DNA of 64,000 nucleotides, taken from JACDCP01 sp050740235. GTDB lineage: Bacteria > Pseudomonadota > Gammaproteobacteria > Steroidobacterales > JACDCP01. The notes under the pieces were generated by a model. That model saw only the letters and a program-made list of their open reading frames with translations, did no database searches and was not told the origin of the DNA. Below are positions 41,681 through 49,641 of this stretch, piece by piece. The stretch lies in contig JBOIDB010000072.1 in the NCBI GenBank assembly GCA_050740235.1, forward strand, positions 1 through 64,000, written 5' to 3'. A program made the translations under genes and the position numbers. The first letter of the stretch is position 1; every line of letters starts with the position of its first letter.

Positions 41681-42066
41681 TGAGGTTTCCTCTTGTCCTT
41701 GCCGTTGCCGCCGGTCCGCACCTGCTCGAGCAGCTCGCGGGGCTCGAGCCCGAGACGCTCGATGGTGGCGACCGTTTTCGGCCACTCGTCCTGCAGAAAG
41801 CGTTTGCGCTCGTCCTTGCGCAGCGCATCGCTCGCTCCGTCGGTAACGTACATGCCGAGCCCTCGCTTCTTCTCCACCAGCCCTTCGTCGACCAGCGCCT
41901 GGTAACCTTTGAGGACCGTCAGCGGGTTCAGGCGGTATTCGGCGGCGACGTTGCGCACGGACGGCAGGGCATCGCCGTCCACGAGCACGCCCTCGAGGAT
42001 CATCGCCACCACGCGGTCGCGGAGCTGGCGGTAAATCGGCTGATTGTCGTCCCAGTTCGGTTCCAT
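41677..42066 (-). CDS. YtrA-type GntR regulator
   Basis: A 129-residue repressor with a GntR winged helix (IYRQLRDRVVAMILEG, LPSVRNVAAEYRLNPLTVLKGYQALVDEGLVEKKRGLGMYV) and a short dimerisation tail, the hallmark of the YtrA subfamily. These repressors control the ABC genes that follow them. ATG 42066 (MEPNWDD) is chosen because upstream sequence is regulatory. It leads the operon GntR-ATPase-permease-BON-DUF4097. Confidence 0.9.
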   Translation of the reverse strand: MEPNWDDNQPIYRQLRDRVVAMILEGVLVDGDALPSVRNVAAEYRLNPLTVLKGYQALVDEGLVEKKRGLGMYVTDGASDALRKDERKRFLQDEWPKTVATIERLGLEPRELLEQVRTGGNGKDKRKPQ

Positions 42067-42113
42067 GGCCCTTGTCCGTCGCCGGAAGGCGCGCCTGGCG
42101 CCGCTTTCGATCC

Positions 42114-42154
42114 GGTGTTGTACTGTACTATAACACCAACTAGCCCTTTTGCAA
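42114..42154 (-). promoter_or_regulatory. promoter and palindromic operator of the GntR-ABC operon
   Basis: On the minus strand TTGCAA (42149-42154), a 16-base spacer and TATAGT (42127-42132) form a sigma70-like promoter. A 24-base imperfect palindrome, GGTGTTNTA...TANAACACC-like (42114-42137), overlaps the -10 box, the expected place for a YtrA-type repressor site. It begins 48 bases before the regulator start. Confidence 0.6.
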
Positions 42155-42287
42155 GCCCCGGTCGAAATCCCCGGCCGCCGACCCCCGAACGCATGCCGCC
42201 GGCGTTTATATGTCGGCAGGAGCGAGATGGGCGGGCGCCCGCGCCGCGGATGGCTTTTACGGCGGTTCGTTGAGTATCCTGCCGCGC

Positions 42288-42872
42288 ATGGCATCGGAGA
42301 TCGACGACACCGGGCTCATGCTTCGTTATCAGGCCGGCGACGCCGGCGCTTTCGAGGCGCTTTATGGCCGTTACAAGGGCTCGCTTTACAGGTATCTGCT
42401 CCGTCAATGCCGGGATGCCGAAGCCGCTTCGGACCTGTTTCAGGAAGTCTGGGGCCGCGTGGTCAGGGCGCGGGACAGATACCGGCCGACGGCGCAGTTC
42501 AATACCTATCTCTTCCGAATCGCGCACAACTGCTGCGTCGATCACTACCGCCGGGAACAGCGCCGGCCGGGAGGCCCCGTGGATATCGACGCCAGCGAAT
42601 GCATGGCCGATCCGGAGGCCGGGCCAGAAGCCATGGCGCGCAATTACGAGCGTGCCGGCAGGCTGCTTGCCGCGCTCGGCGAGTTGCCGGCCGAGCAGCG
42701 CGAAGCCTTTCTGCTGCGCGAGGAGACCGGCATGAGCCTCGAGGAGATCGGCGAGGCGACCGGCGTCGGCCGGGAAACCGCCAAGAGCCGCCTGCGCTAT
42801 GCCGTGCAGCGACTGCGCCGGGCGCTGACGGAGCCGAACCAGCCGGGGATCCATCGTGAAGCATCTCTCTGA
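42288..42872 (+). CDS. ECF-type RNA polymerase sigma factor
   Basis: A 194-residue sigma70-family factor. Region 2 spans FEALYGRYKGSLYRYLLRQC to RYRPTAQFNTYLFRIAHNCCVDHYRR; region 4 has LGELPAEQREAFLLREETGMSLEEIGEATGVGRETAKSRLRYAV. Starts are possible upstream, but ATG 42288 fits the family's N-terminus best. It overlaps the next gene by 17 bases, the usual sigma/anti-sigma arrangement. Target promoters cannot be inferred. Confidence 0.88.
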   Translation: MASEIDDTGLMLRYQAGDAGAFEALYGRYKGSLYRYLLRQCRDAEAASDLFQEVWGRVVRARDRYRPTAQFNTYLFRIAHNCCVDHYRREQRRPGGPVDIDASECMADPEAGPEAMARNYERAGRLLAALGELPAEQREAFLLREETGMSLEEIGEATGVGRETAKSRLRYAVQRLRRALTEPNQPGIHREASL

Positions 42873-43548
42873 CGAAGCGGCACTTGCGGAATACCTGCGC
42901 GGCGGGTCCGCGCTGTCGCGGGCGTATGCCGCGCTCGGCAACCAGCAGCCCGACAAGCGCGTCGACGACGCCATCCTGCACGCGGCGCGCGATGCCTTGC
43001 AGGCCGGGTCGGTCGTGCGAGCGACGAACGACTCATCGCACCGGCGCGAAGCGGTCCCTGGACCCCGCCCCGGAATCGACGCACAGCACGCCGAGCCTGG
43101 AAGACAGCGCTGGTACGTGCCGCTGTCCGCGGCCGCAATCGTGCTGCTTTCATTCGGCCTGGTAATGCGCCTGGCCATCGATCCCGCCGGCACCGGATCG
43201 CGCGATGCCGCGTTCGAGACCGGTCAACCGGCTGACGAAGCGGAACCGCGCCGCCTTCCGGCCGAAGTGCGCGGCGAGAAAGCGCGCGCGCTCGGCTCCG
43301 CCGGCAGCGCAAAGGTGACGGCCGCGCAAGTGCCGGCCAGCGACCGGTGCGCGGACCCGGCGAGCACGACCGAGCCGGCAACGGCCGATCGCGCGGGCGC
43401 GCTGCGGTTGGATTACATTCGCTGCCTGCGCGACTCGGGCGACCAGGCAGCCGCGCGGCGCGAGATCGCACGCCTTCAGGAGCAATTCCCGATGCAACGC
43501 ATTCCGGCGGATCTGCGCGAGCTGACGCCTGCCAGCCCGGCGCAATAG
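42856..43548 (+). CDS. probable membrane anti-sigma factor
   Basis: A 230-residue protein with a cytoplasmic N-terminus (LSDEAALAEYLRGGSALSRAYAAL), one membrane helix (WYVPLSAAAIVLLSFGLVMRLAI, near 95-117) and a periplasmic Pro/Glu-rich region ending in a TPR-like element (RLDYIRCLRDSGDQAAARREIARLQEQF). It lacks a clear zinc-binding HxxxCxxC motif. The call rests on overlap with the sigma-factor gene and on topology. Confidence 0.65.
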   Translation: MKHLSDEAALAEYLRGGSALSRAYAALGNQQPDKRVDDAILHAARDALQAGSVVRATNDSSHRREAVPGPRPGIDAQHAEPGRQRWYVPLSAAAIVLLSFGLVMRLAIDPAGTGSRDAAFETGQPADEAEPRRLPAEVRGEKARALGSAGSAKVTAAQVPASDRCADPASTTEPATADRAGALRLDYIRCLRDSGDQAAARREIARLQEQFPMQRIPADLRELTPASPAQ

Positions 43549-43702
43549 CGCGATCCTCGCCGGCCTGATCGGCGTCGACGCGTCCATTGCCGACGATACC
43601 GATGACGTATCGTCCCTGCGCGGCCCGACGCTCCACCTCAATTCCGCGCCTCTCTCAGATAATCCGGGCTAGAATGCGGGCTTTTCGTTTCCCGGGCCCG
43701 TC

Positions 43703-44677
43703 ATGAAACCCCAGCACATCGCCATCACCGGCGCGGCCGGTCAGATCGGCTATCAGCTCGCGTTCCGCATCGCCTCGGGGCAGCTGCTCGGCCCCGATCA
43801 GCCCGTCGTGCTGCATCTGCTCGAGATCCCGCAGGCGCTCGGCGCGCTCGAAGGCGTGGTCATGGAACTGCGCGACTGCGCATTCCTGACGCTGCACGAC
43901 GTCGTAGCGACCGATAACCCCGACGTTGCGTTCGAGGATGTGGGCTTCGCGCTGCTGGTCGGCGCCAGGCCTCGCACCGCCGGCATGGAACGCAGCGATC
44001 TGCTGCTCGGCAACGCCAGGATCTTTTCCGTGCAGGGCCGCGCGCTCAACCAGCACGCGAATCCGGACGTCCGCGTGCTCGTGGTCGGCAATCCCGCCAA
44101 TACGAATGCGCTCATCACGAGCGCGAATGCGCCCGACCTGGATCCACGCCAGATCACCGCCATGACGCGCCTCGATCACAACCGGGCGCTCGGGCAGCTC
44201 GCCGGGAAAACCGCCTCGCACGTCAGCGCGATCCGCCGCATGACGATCTGGGGCAACCATTCCGCCACGCAGTATCCGGACATCAGTCACGTCAGGGTCA
44301 ACGGCCGGACCGCCAGAGACCTCGTCGACGAAAGCTGGGTGCGCGATACGTTCATACCGACCGTGCAACAGCGCGGCGCGGCCATCATCAAGGCGCGGGG
44401 TGCCTCATCCGCAGCCTCGGCCGCATCCGCCGCCATCGATCATGTGCGCGACTGGGTGCAAGGAACGTCGGACGGCGATTGGGTCAGCATGGCCGTGCCG
44501 TCCGACGGCAGCTACGGTATCGACGAAGGCGTCGTCTACTCGTTTCCGGTCACCTGCCGCGACGGCGATTACGAAATCGTTCCCGGCCTCGACATCGACG
44601 CGTTCAGCCGCGAGCGCATGGATGCCACCGAAAAGGAGCTGCGCGAAGAGCGCGAAGCGGTACGCGAGCTCCTCTGA
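43703..44677 (+). CDS. mdh: malate dehydrogenase
   Basis: A 324-residue NAD-dependent malate dehydrogenase of the cytosolic-like group. NAD-binding loop ITGAAGQIGYQLAFRIASG at the N-terminus, substrate Arg in GARPRTAGMERSDLL, catalytic Asp in TRLDHNRALGQLA and catalytic His in IWGNHSATQYPD. It interconverts malate and oxaloacetate in the TCA cycle. The gene is monocistronic and followed by a 383-base gap full of hairpin repeats. Confidence 0.95.
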   Translation: MKPQHIAITGAAGQIGYQLAFRIASGQLLGPDQPVVLHLLEIPQALGALEGVVMELRDCAFLTLHDVVATDNPDVAFEDVGFALLVGARPRTAGMERSDLLLGNARIFSVQGRALNQHANPDVRVLVVGNPANTNALITSANAPDLDPRQITAMTRLDHNRALGQLAGKTASHVSAIRRMTIWGNHSATQYPDISHVRVNGRTARDLVDESWVRDTFIPTVQQRGAAIIKARGASSAASAASAAIDHVRDWVQGTSDGDWVSMAVPSDGSYGIDEGVVYSFPVTCRDGDYEIVPGLDIDAFSRERMDATEKELREEREAVRELL

Positions 44678-44695
44678 CTTTGCCGTCCACGCACG

Positions 44696-44768
44696 AAGGG
44701 GTTCCCGGTACCCTTTCTCAGTCGCTCCCCGATATGAGCTTGGTGAGAAAGGGTACCGGGAACCCCTT
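44696..44768. repeat. constant-loop hairpin 1 (perfect 25-bp stem)
   Basis: A 25-base arm (44696-44720, starting AAGGGGTTCCCGG) pairs perfectly with 44744-44768. The 23-base loop at 44721-44743 reads GTCGCTCCCCGATA, TGA, GCTTGG. The loop is identical to that of hairpin 2 while the stem is different. It lies 18 bases after the mdh stop and could end its transcription. Confidence 0.9.
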
Positions 44769-44826
44769 GCCGGGCGTGATCACCTGCTGATCGTCACGTG
44801 GCGGTCGGCAAACGCTCACGCTGGCG

Positions 44827-44898
44827 GAGGAGATGCCTGTGTCCTTTTTCAGTCGCTCCCCGATATGAGCTTGGTGAAAAGGACACAGGCATCTCCTC
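44827..44898. repeat. constant-loop hairpin 2 (24-bp stem)
   Basis: The left arm 44827-44851 (starting GAGGAGATGCC) pairs with 44875-44898 except for one extra T. The loop 44852-44874 is identical in all 23 bases to that of hairpin 1. The stem sequence is unrelated to hairpin 1 outside a short CCTTT..CA end. Same orientation as hairpin 1. Confidence 0.9.
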
Positions 44899-44965
44899 GT
44901 TTGCATGCGCCTTTTCACCAGGCAAGTATCGGGGAGCGACTGCGAAAGGGTGCAGGGAACCCCTC
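44899..44965. repeat. constant-loop element 3, inverted and decayed
   Basis: On the minus strand the loop 44918-44940 reads GTCGCTCCCCGATA, CTT, GCCTGG, in opposite orientation to hairpins 1 and 2. Only the innermost bases of the stem still pair. Its right flank (GGGTGCAGGGAACCCC) resembles the right arm of hairpin 1 (GGGTACCGGGAACCCC). The remaining 95 bases before the fadE start show no other feature. Confidence 0.75.
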
Positions 44966-45060
44966 GTTCTTGAACGTTTCAGGTGCCGAAGCTGCGCTAT
45001 AGTAGCCGCATCACGCATCTCGACGCCGGCGCCCGCCGCGCGGCCTAAAGCGAGGTAATC

Positions 45061-47598
45061 ATGGCGGAGAGTCTTTTCTGGCTGGCGCTTTTCCTCGGCG
45101 GCATCATCGCGCTCGCGTACCATCGCGTCGACTACAAGACCTCCACCATCGCCATCGGCATCGCGCTCGTCGCCTACACGATCTTCGGCGACGGCAACTT
45201 CTTCTGGCTGCTCCTGCTCTGGCTCGTCTTCGCCGGGCTGGCCGCGCTCAATTTCGAGGACCTGCGCCGCGACCGTATCTCGCGCCCGCTGTTGCGCATG
45301 GCGCGCGAGCTGTTGCCGCCGATGTCACGCACCGAGCGCGAAGCGCTCGAAGCCGGCAGCGTCTGGTGGGAAGGCGAGCTGTTCGGGGGCCTGCCCGACT
45401 GGGACAAGCTCGTGTCGATGCCCGCGCCGAAGCTCAGCGAGGAGGAGCACGCCTTCCTCGACGGGCCTTGCGAGGAGCTGTGCCGCATGCTCGACGACTG
45501 GAAGATCACGCACGAGCAGGGCGACATGAGCCCGGAGGTCTGGCGGTTCATCAAGGACCGCGGATTCTTCGCGATGATCATCCCGAAACGCTACGGCGGA
45601 CTCGAGTTTTCCGCGCTCGCGCATTCGGCCGTCCTCGCCAAGGTGGCCAGCCGCAGCGCGACCGCCGCCTCGACCATCGCCGTGCCGAACTCGCTGGGGC
45701 CGGCAGAGCTGCTGCTCCATTACGGCACGGAGGCGCAGAAAGAGCGGTATCTGCCGGGGCTCGCCAATGGCACGGAAGTGCCCTGCTTCGCGCTGACCGG
45801 CCCTCGCGCGGGCTCGGATGCCGCATCCATTCCCGATACCGGCATCGTGTGCAAGGGCGAGCTCGACGGCGAGGAGATCGTCGGCATACGGCTGAACTGG
45901 GACAAGCGCTACATCACGCTCGCGCCGATCGCCACCGTACTCGGCCTCGCGTTCAAGCTGTACGACCCCGAACACCTGATCGGCGATCAGGACGACCTCG
46001 GCATCACCGCGGCGCTGATTCCGACCGACACGCCCGGCGTCACGATCGGCCGGCGGCACTATCCGATCAACATCCCGTTCCAGAACGGGCCGACGCAGGG
46101 CAAGGACGTCTTCATGCCGCTCGACTGCATCATCGGCGGTGTCGAGATGGCCGGCGAGGGCTGGCGCATGCTGATGGAGCAGCTCGCGGTCGGCCGCTGC
46201 ATCTCCCTGCCGTCGAACGCGACGGGCGGCGCGAAGGCCGCCACCCGGGCGAGCGGCGCCTATGCACGCATCCGCCGCCAGTTCGACCTGCCGATCGCCG
46301 AGTTCGAAGGTGTCGGCGAAGCGCTCGCGCGCATGGCCGGCCGCACCTACACCATGAATGCCGGGCGCACGGTGACAGCCGGCGCCGTGGATCAGGGCGA
46401 AAAGCCGGCCGTGCCCTCTGCGATCCTCAAGTATCACACGACGGAAATGGGCCGCCTGGTCGCCAACGACGCCATGGATGTGCACGGCGGCAAGGGCATC
46501 TGTCTCGGGCCGAACAACTATCTCGCGCGCAGCTACGAATCCGTGCCGATCGCCATCACCGTCGAGGGCGCCAACATTCTGTCGCGCAGCCTCATCATCT
46601 TCGGCCAGGGGGCCATCCGCTGTCATCCGTACGTGCTGCGCGAAATGCATGCGGCGCAGGACGAGGACCACGAGCGCGGGCTCGACGAGTTCGATCGCGT
46701 GGTGTTCGACCACGTCGGCAATGCGATCGGCAACGCGGCACGCTCGCTCGTGCTCGCCCTGACGAATGCCAGGTTCACCGGCGTGCCCGTGCACGGCGCG
46801 GTGCGGCGTTACTACCAGCACATCAACCGCTTCAGCGCGTCCTTCGCCCTGGCCGCCGACGTGGCCATGCTGACCCTCGGCGGCAGCCTCAAGAAGCGCG
46901 AGCTGCTGTCCGCCCGGCTTGGCGACGTGCTGAGCGCCATGTATCTCGCCTCGATGGTCCTCAAGCATTACGAAAACGAAGGCCGGCCCGCGGAGGATCT
47001 GCCGCTGGTGGAATGGGCCTGCCGCGATCTGCTCTACGACGCGCAGGAAAAGCTGCACAGCTTTCTGCGCAATTTCCCGAACGGACTCGTCGCGACGGTG
47101 CTGCGCCTGCTCGTGTTCCCCCGCGGCCTGACGTATTCCGCGCCGGGTGATGCCCTGGGCCGCGCGGTCGTCGAGCTGGTCACGCATCCGACCACGGCGC
47201 GCGAACGGCTCTGCGCCGGTACGTACAACGCCCGTGCGCATGACAACCCGCTCGGCCTGCTCGATGAGGCGCTCGAGCTGGCCCTCGAGGCCGAGCCGCT
47301 CCTGAAGCGCCTGCACGCAGCCGTTCGCGCGGGCAAGCTCAGCGCGCCGGACCTGCCCCGCGAAATCGACGCTGCCGAAAAGCAGTCGATTCTGAGTCCG
47401 GAGGAAGCCAACAAGCTGCGCGAGCTCGACCGCAAAGTCATGCGCATCATCGCCGTCGACGACTTCCCGCCGGGCGCATTCGGCGTGAAAGCCGCCCAGG
47501 CCACAAAAGCGCGCAAGGAAAGCCGGCCGCCGAAGGCGGAGCGGCAAACGGCGACTGCGGAACAGACCGAACAGCCGGCCCGCGAAGAACGAATCTAG
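45061..47598 (+). CDS. fadE: acyl-CoA dehydrogenase FadE
   Basis: An 845-residue membrane-associated acyl-CoA dehydrogenase (E. coli FadE is 814). Two N-terminal hydrophobic segments (LFWLALFLGGIIALAYH and FFWLLLLWLVFAGLAALNF) anchor it. The dehydrogenase core covers about residues 85-510: YGGLEFSALAHS, CFALTGPRAGSDAASIPD, the FAD-binding DAMDVHGGKGICLGPNNYLAR. The C-terminal DUF1974 domain follows. It catalyses the first step of beta-oxidation. The last 40 residues are Lys/Glu-rich and probably disordered. Confidence 0.95.
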   Translation: MAESLFWLALFLGGIIALAYHRVDYKTSTIAIGIALVAYTIFGDGNFFWLLLLWLVFAGLAALNFEDLRRDRISRPLLRMARELLPPMSRTEREALEAGSVWWEGELFGGLPDWDKLVSMPAPKLSEEEHAFLDGPCEELCRMLDDWKITHEQGDMSPEVWRFIKDRGFFAMIIPKRYGGLEFSALAHSAVLAKVASRSATAASTIAVPNSLGPAELLLHYGTEAQKERYLPGLANGTEVPCFALTGPRAGSDAASIPDTGIVCKGELDGEEIVGIRLNWDKRYITLAPIATVLGLAFKLYDPEHLIGDQDDLGITAALIPTDTPGVTIGRRHYPINIPFQNGPTQGKDVFMPLDCIIGGVEMAGEGWRMLMEQLAVGRCISLPSNATGGAKAATRASGAYARIRRQFDLPIAEFEGVGEALARMAGRTYTMNAGRTVTAGAVDQGEKPAVPSAILKYHTTEMGRLVANDAMDVHGGKGICLGPNNYLARSYESVPIAITVEGANILSRSLIIFGQGAIRCHPYVLREMHAAQDEDHERGLDEFDRVVFDHVGNAIGNAARSLVLALTNARFTGVPVHGAVRRYYQHINRFSASFALAADVAMLTLGGSLKKRELLSARLGDVLSAMYLASMVLKHYENEGRPAEDLPLVEWACRDLLYDAQEKLHSFLRNFPNGLVATVLRLLVFPRGLTYSAPGDALGRAVVELVTHPTTARERLCAGTYNARAHDNPLGLLDEALELALEAEPLLKRLHAAVRAGKLSAPDLPREIDAAEKQSILSPEEANKLRELDRKVMRIIAVDDFPPGAFGVKAAQATKARKESRPPKAERQTATAEQTEQPAREERI

Positions 47599-47606
47599 CC
47601 CGGTGC

Positions 47607-48914
47607 ATGCCGCCGACCGAGCTCATCTATGAAGTGACGCTCGACATCGAGCCGGCCATCGAGGCCGAGTTCGATGAATGGCTCGAGCGCCACGTCGCGG
47701 AAATGCTCGAGCTGCCCGGCTTCGAGCGCGCCGAGCTCGAGACGGAAGCCGCGTCCGACAATGCATCCGGGTTGCGCCGCACGGTGCGCTATGCGATGCG
47801 GGACCGCGACGCGCTCGACGACTATCTCAAACAGCATGCCGATCGCATGCGTCAGGCGGGCACAGACCGCTTCGGCGGGCGCTTCAAGGCCACCCGCCGC
47901 ATTCTGGAGCTGACGCCGCTCGGCGATCACGAGCATCCCGTGCTGCCGCATTGCGCGAATTGCGGCAATCGACTGAGGGGACAGTATTGCGCGCGATGCG
48001 GCCAGCGCGCGCGGCGGCGAATGATCACGCTCTGGGAGCTGTTCCGCGACGTCGCGGAAGAGCTCTTCCAGCACGACTCTCGCGTCTGGCGCAGCTTCTT
48101 CCCGCTGCTGTTCCGGCCGGGATTCCTCACCAGCGAGTATCTGGCCGGTCGTCAGATGCGCTACGTGCCGCCTGTGCGCATGTACCTGTTCCTGAGCATC
48201 GTGTTTTTCCTGCTCGCGTTCGTCGCCGGGCCCGAAGGAGAGTTGTCCCTGTCGCCAGATGGCGTGCGGTTCGAAAAGTCTCCCGACGCCACCGGCGAGA
48301 CGTCCGCAGAAGCGCCCGATGCAGGGCAGGAACAACCCGGGAACCCGGAGGAAGCATTGGAGCAAGCCTTCGAGACAGGCGAGGGCTTCGAGGAATTCGA
48401 TTGCGCAGAGATAGATGGTGGGGTCAGGACCGGCTGGCCGATGCTCGATAGCCGTCTCTCGCGCGAGAGGATCATCAGCAGCTGTGAGCGACTCGCCGCG
48501 GACCCGCGCGCGTTCGGTCGGGCGGTGCTCTCCAACCTGCCGAAGATGATGTTCCTCTTCCTGCCGCTGCTCGCCCTGGTGCTCAAGTTCCTCTACATCG
48601 GCTCGCGGCGGTACTACAGCGAGCACCTGCTGTTCGCCGTGCATTTCCATGCGTTCTTCTTCCTGATAGTGATCCTCGACATCCTCCTCGGCATGGTCGT
48701 GCAGGGCATAGGCGCCGGCAATCGCCTGGCGTCGATCACGACGACAGTGATCGTCTTCTATATCCCGTGGTACCTGTACCGTGCCATCCGCAATGTCTAC
48801 GATCAGCATCTGCTGATACGGATGGTCAAGTATTTCTTCCTGGTGATCGCCTACTTCGTGAGCCTGGTGATCATGCTCCTGATCACGTTGGCGTTCACCG
48901 CGCTGACGCTATAG
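47607..48914 (+). CDS. DUF4286-DUF3667 fusion membrane protein
   Basis: A 435-residue protein. Residues 1-100 match DUF4286 (LIYEVTLDIEPAIEAEFDEWL, HVAEMLELPGFERAEL), a small ferredoxin-fold domain. A zinc ribbon follows (CANCGNRLRGQYCARCGQR), then DUF3667 with about four membrane helices and a long acidic insert (about 215-275). DUF3667 proteins are uncharacterised membrane proteins. The two domains are usually separate. It follows fadE by 8 bases on the same strand and may be co-transcribed. Confidence 0.8.
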   Translation: MPPTELIYEVTLDIEPAIEAEFDEWLERHVAEMLELPGFERAELETEAASDNASGLRRTVRYAMRDRDALDDYLKQHADRMRQAGTDRFGGRFKATRRILELTPLGDHEHPVLPHCANCGNRLRGQYCARCGQRARRRMITLWELFRDVAEELFQHDSRVWRSFFPLLFRPGFLTSEYLAGRQMRYVPPVRMYLFLSIVFFLLAFVAGPEGELSLSPDGVRFEKSPDATGETSAEAPDAGQEQPGNPEEALEQAFETGEGFEEFDCAEIDGGVRTGWPMLDSRLSRERIISSCERLAADPRAFGRAVLSNLPKMMFLFLPLLALVLKFLYIGSRRYYSEHLLFAVHFHAFFFLIVILDILLGMVVQGIGAGNRLASITTTVIVFYIPWYLYRAIRNVYDQHLLIRMVKYFFLVIAYFVSLVIMLLITLAFTALTL

Positions 48915-48976
48915 AGGCTCGAGCGCGGCGCCGGGCTGCTAAAATGAAGACAACCGAAGTCCATCGGAGGACTCCC

Positions 48977-49522
48977 ATGCCCACCAGACTCACCCTCGGG
49001 ATCCTCGGCGCGGCGCTCATGCTGTGCGCCTGCGGCGGCCCGAATATTCAGGTCGAAAGGGATCCGGACGCGAACCTCGTGGAGTACGAGAGCTATTCCT
49101 GGGTTGCGCCGGAGCAGCAGGACGTCGAGGACCCCATCCTGGACAGCGCGCTGCTGTCGAAGAAGGTCGAACGCGCCATTCGCGCGACGCTCGACGAGCG
49201 CGGATTCGAGGCGACCGAGACCAATCCCGACTTCTACGTCACGTATCACACCGCGAGCAAGGAGAAACTCCGCACGACCGGCTTCAACGTCGGCATCGGC
49301 TACAGCCGCTTCGATCCGCGTTGGGGTTATGCGGCCGTGTTCGGTCCACCCGAAGTCCGGTCTTACGAGGAGGCCGTTCTGATCATCGACGTCGTGGACG
49401 CCGAGACCGACACGCTCGTCTGGCGCGGCTGGGAGACGGGGCGTCTGAGCCGCGAGCGGTTCTCTGCGGAGGCGGTCGACGTGGCGGTAGAGCAGATCCT
49501 GTCGCGCTTCCCGATCGGGTGA
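48977..49522 (+). CDS. DUF4136 lipoprotein
   Basis: A 181-residue lipoprotein (lipobox GAALMLCACGG) with the DUF4136 pattern YESYSWVAPEQQDVEDP, KKVERAIRATLDERGFEAT, NPDFYVTYHTASKEKL, VLIIDVVDAETDTLVWRGW. The start ATG 48977 has CGGAGG 7 bases upstream. It is a distant paralogue of the protein encoded at 37620-38213. Function unknown. Confidence 0.85.
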   Translation: MPTRLTLGILGAALMLCACGGPNIQVERDPDANLVEYESYSWVAPEQQDVEDPILDSALLSKKVERAIRATLDERGFEATETNPDFYVTYHTASKEKLRTTGFNVGIGYSRFDPRWGYAAVFGPPEVRSYEEAVLIIDVVDAETDTLVWRGWETGRLSRERFSAEAVDVAVEQILSRFPIG

Positions 49523-49527
49523 GGGGA

Positions 49528-49641
49528 ACGGGGACATTCCTGATTCTCCGGGGGAAATGGGGACATCCCTGATTTCCTTGGAAAGGTTCCGGAAATCAGA
49601 AAACACTGCATTCTTCGGAAATCAGGAATGTCCCCATTTCC
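49528..49641. repeat. compound GGGGACATTCC-type palindrome covering the dinB start
   Basis: GGAAATGGGGACATCCCTGA... at 49553-49577 pairs with 49617-49641 at 24 of 25 positions. An extra left half-site (GGGGACATTCCTGATTCTCC) at 49530-49549 and an extra GGAAATCAGA at 49591-49600 make it a compound element. The right arm contains the dinB start codon (AATGTCCCC). Confidence 0.9.

Noticed and set aside
44690..44970. Regularly spaced repeats resembling a small CRISPR array
   Set aside because: The repeated unit is the loop of hairpins, spacing is uneven, one copy is inverted and no cas gene is near.
45325..47547. Long open frame on the minus strand opposite fadE
   Set aside because: It is antisense to a clear FadE gene and shows no domain; GC-rich codon use opens the complementary frame.
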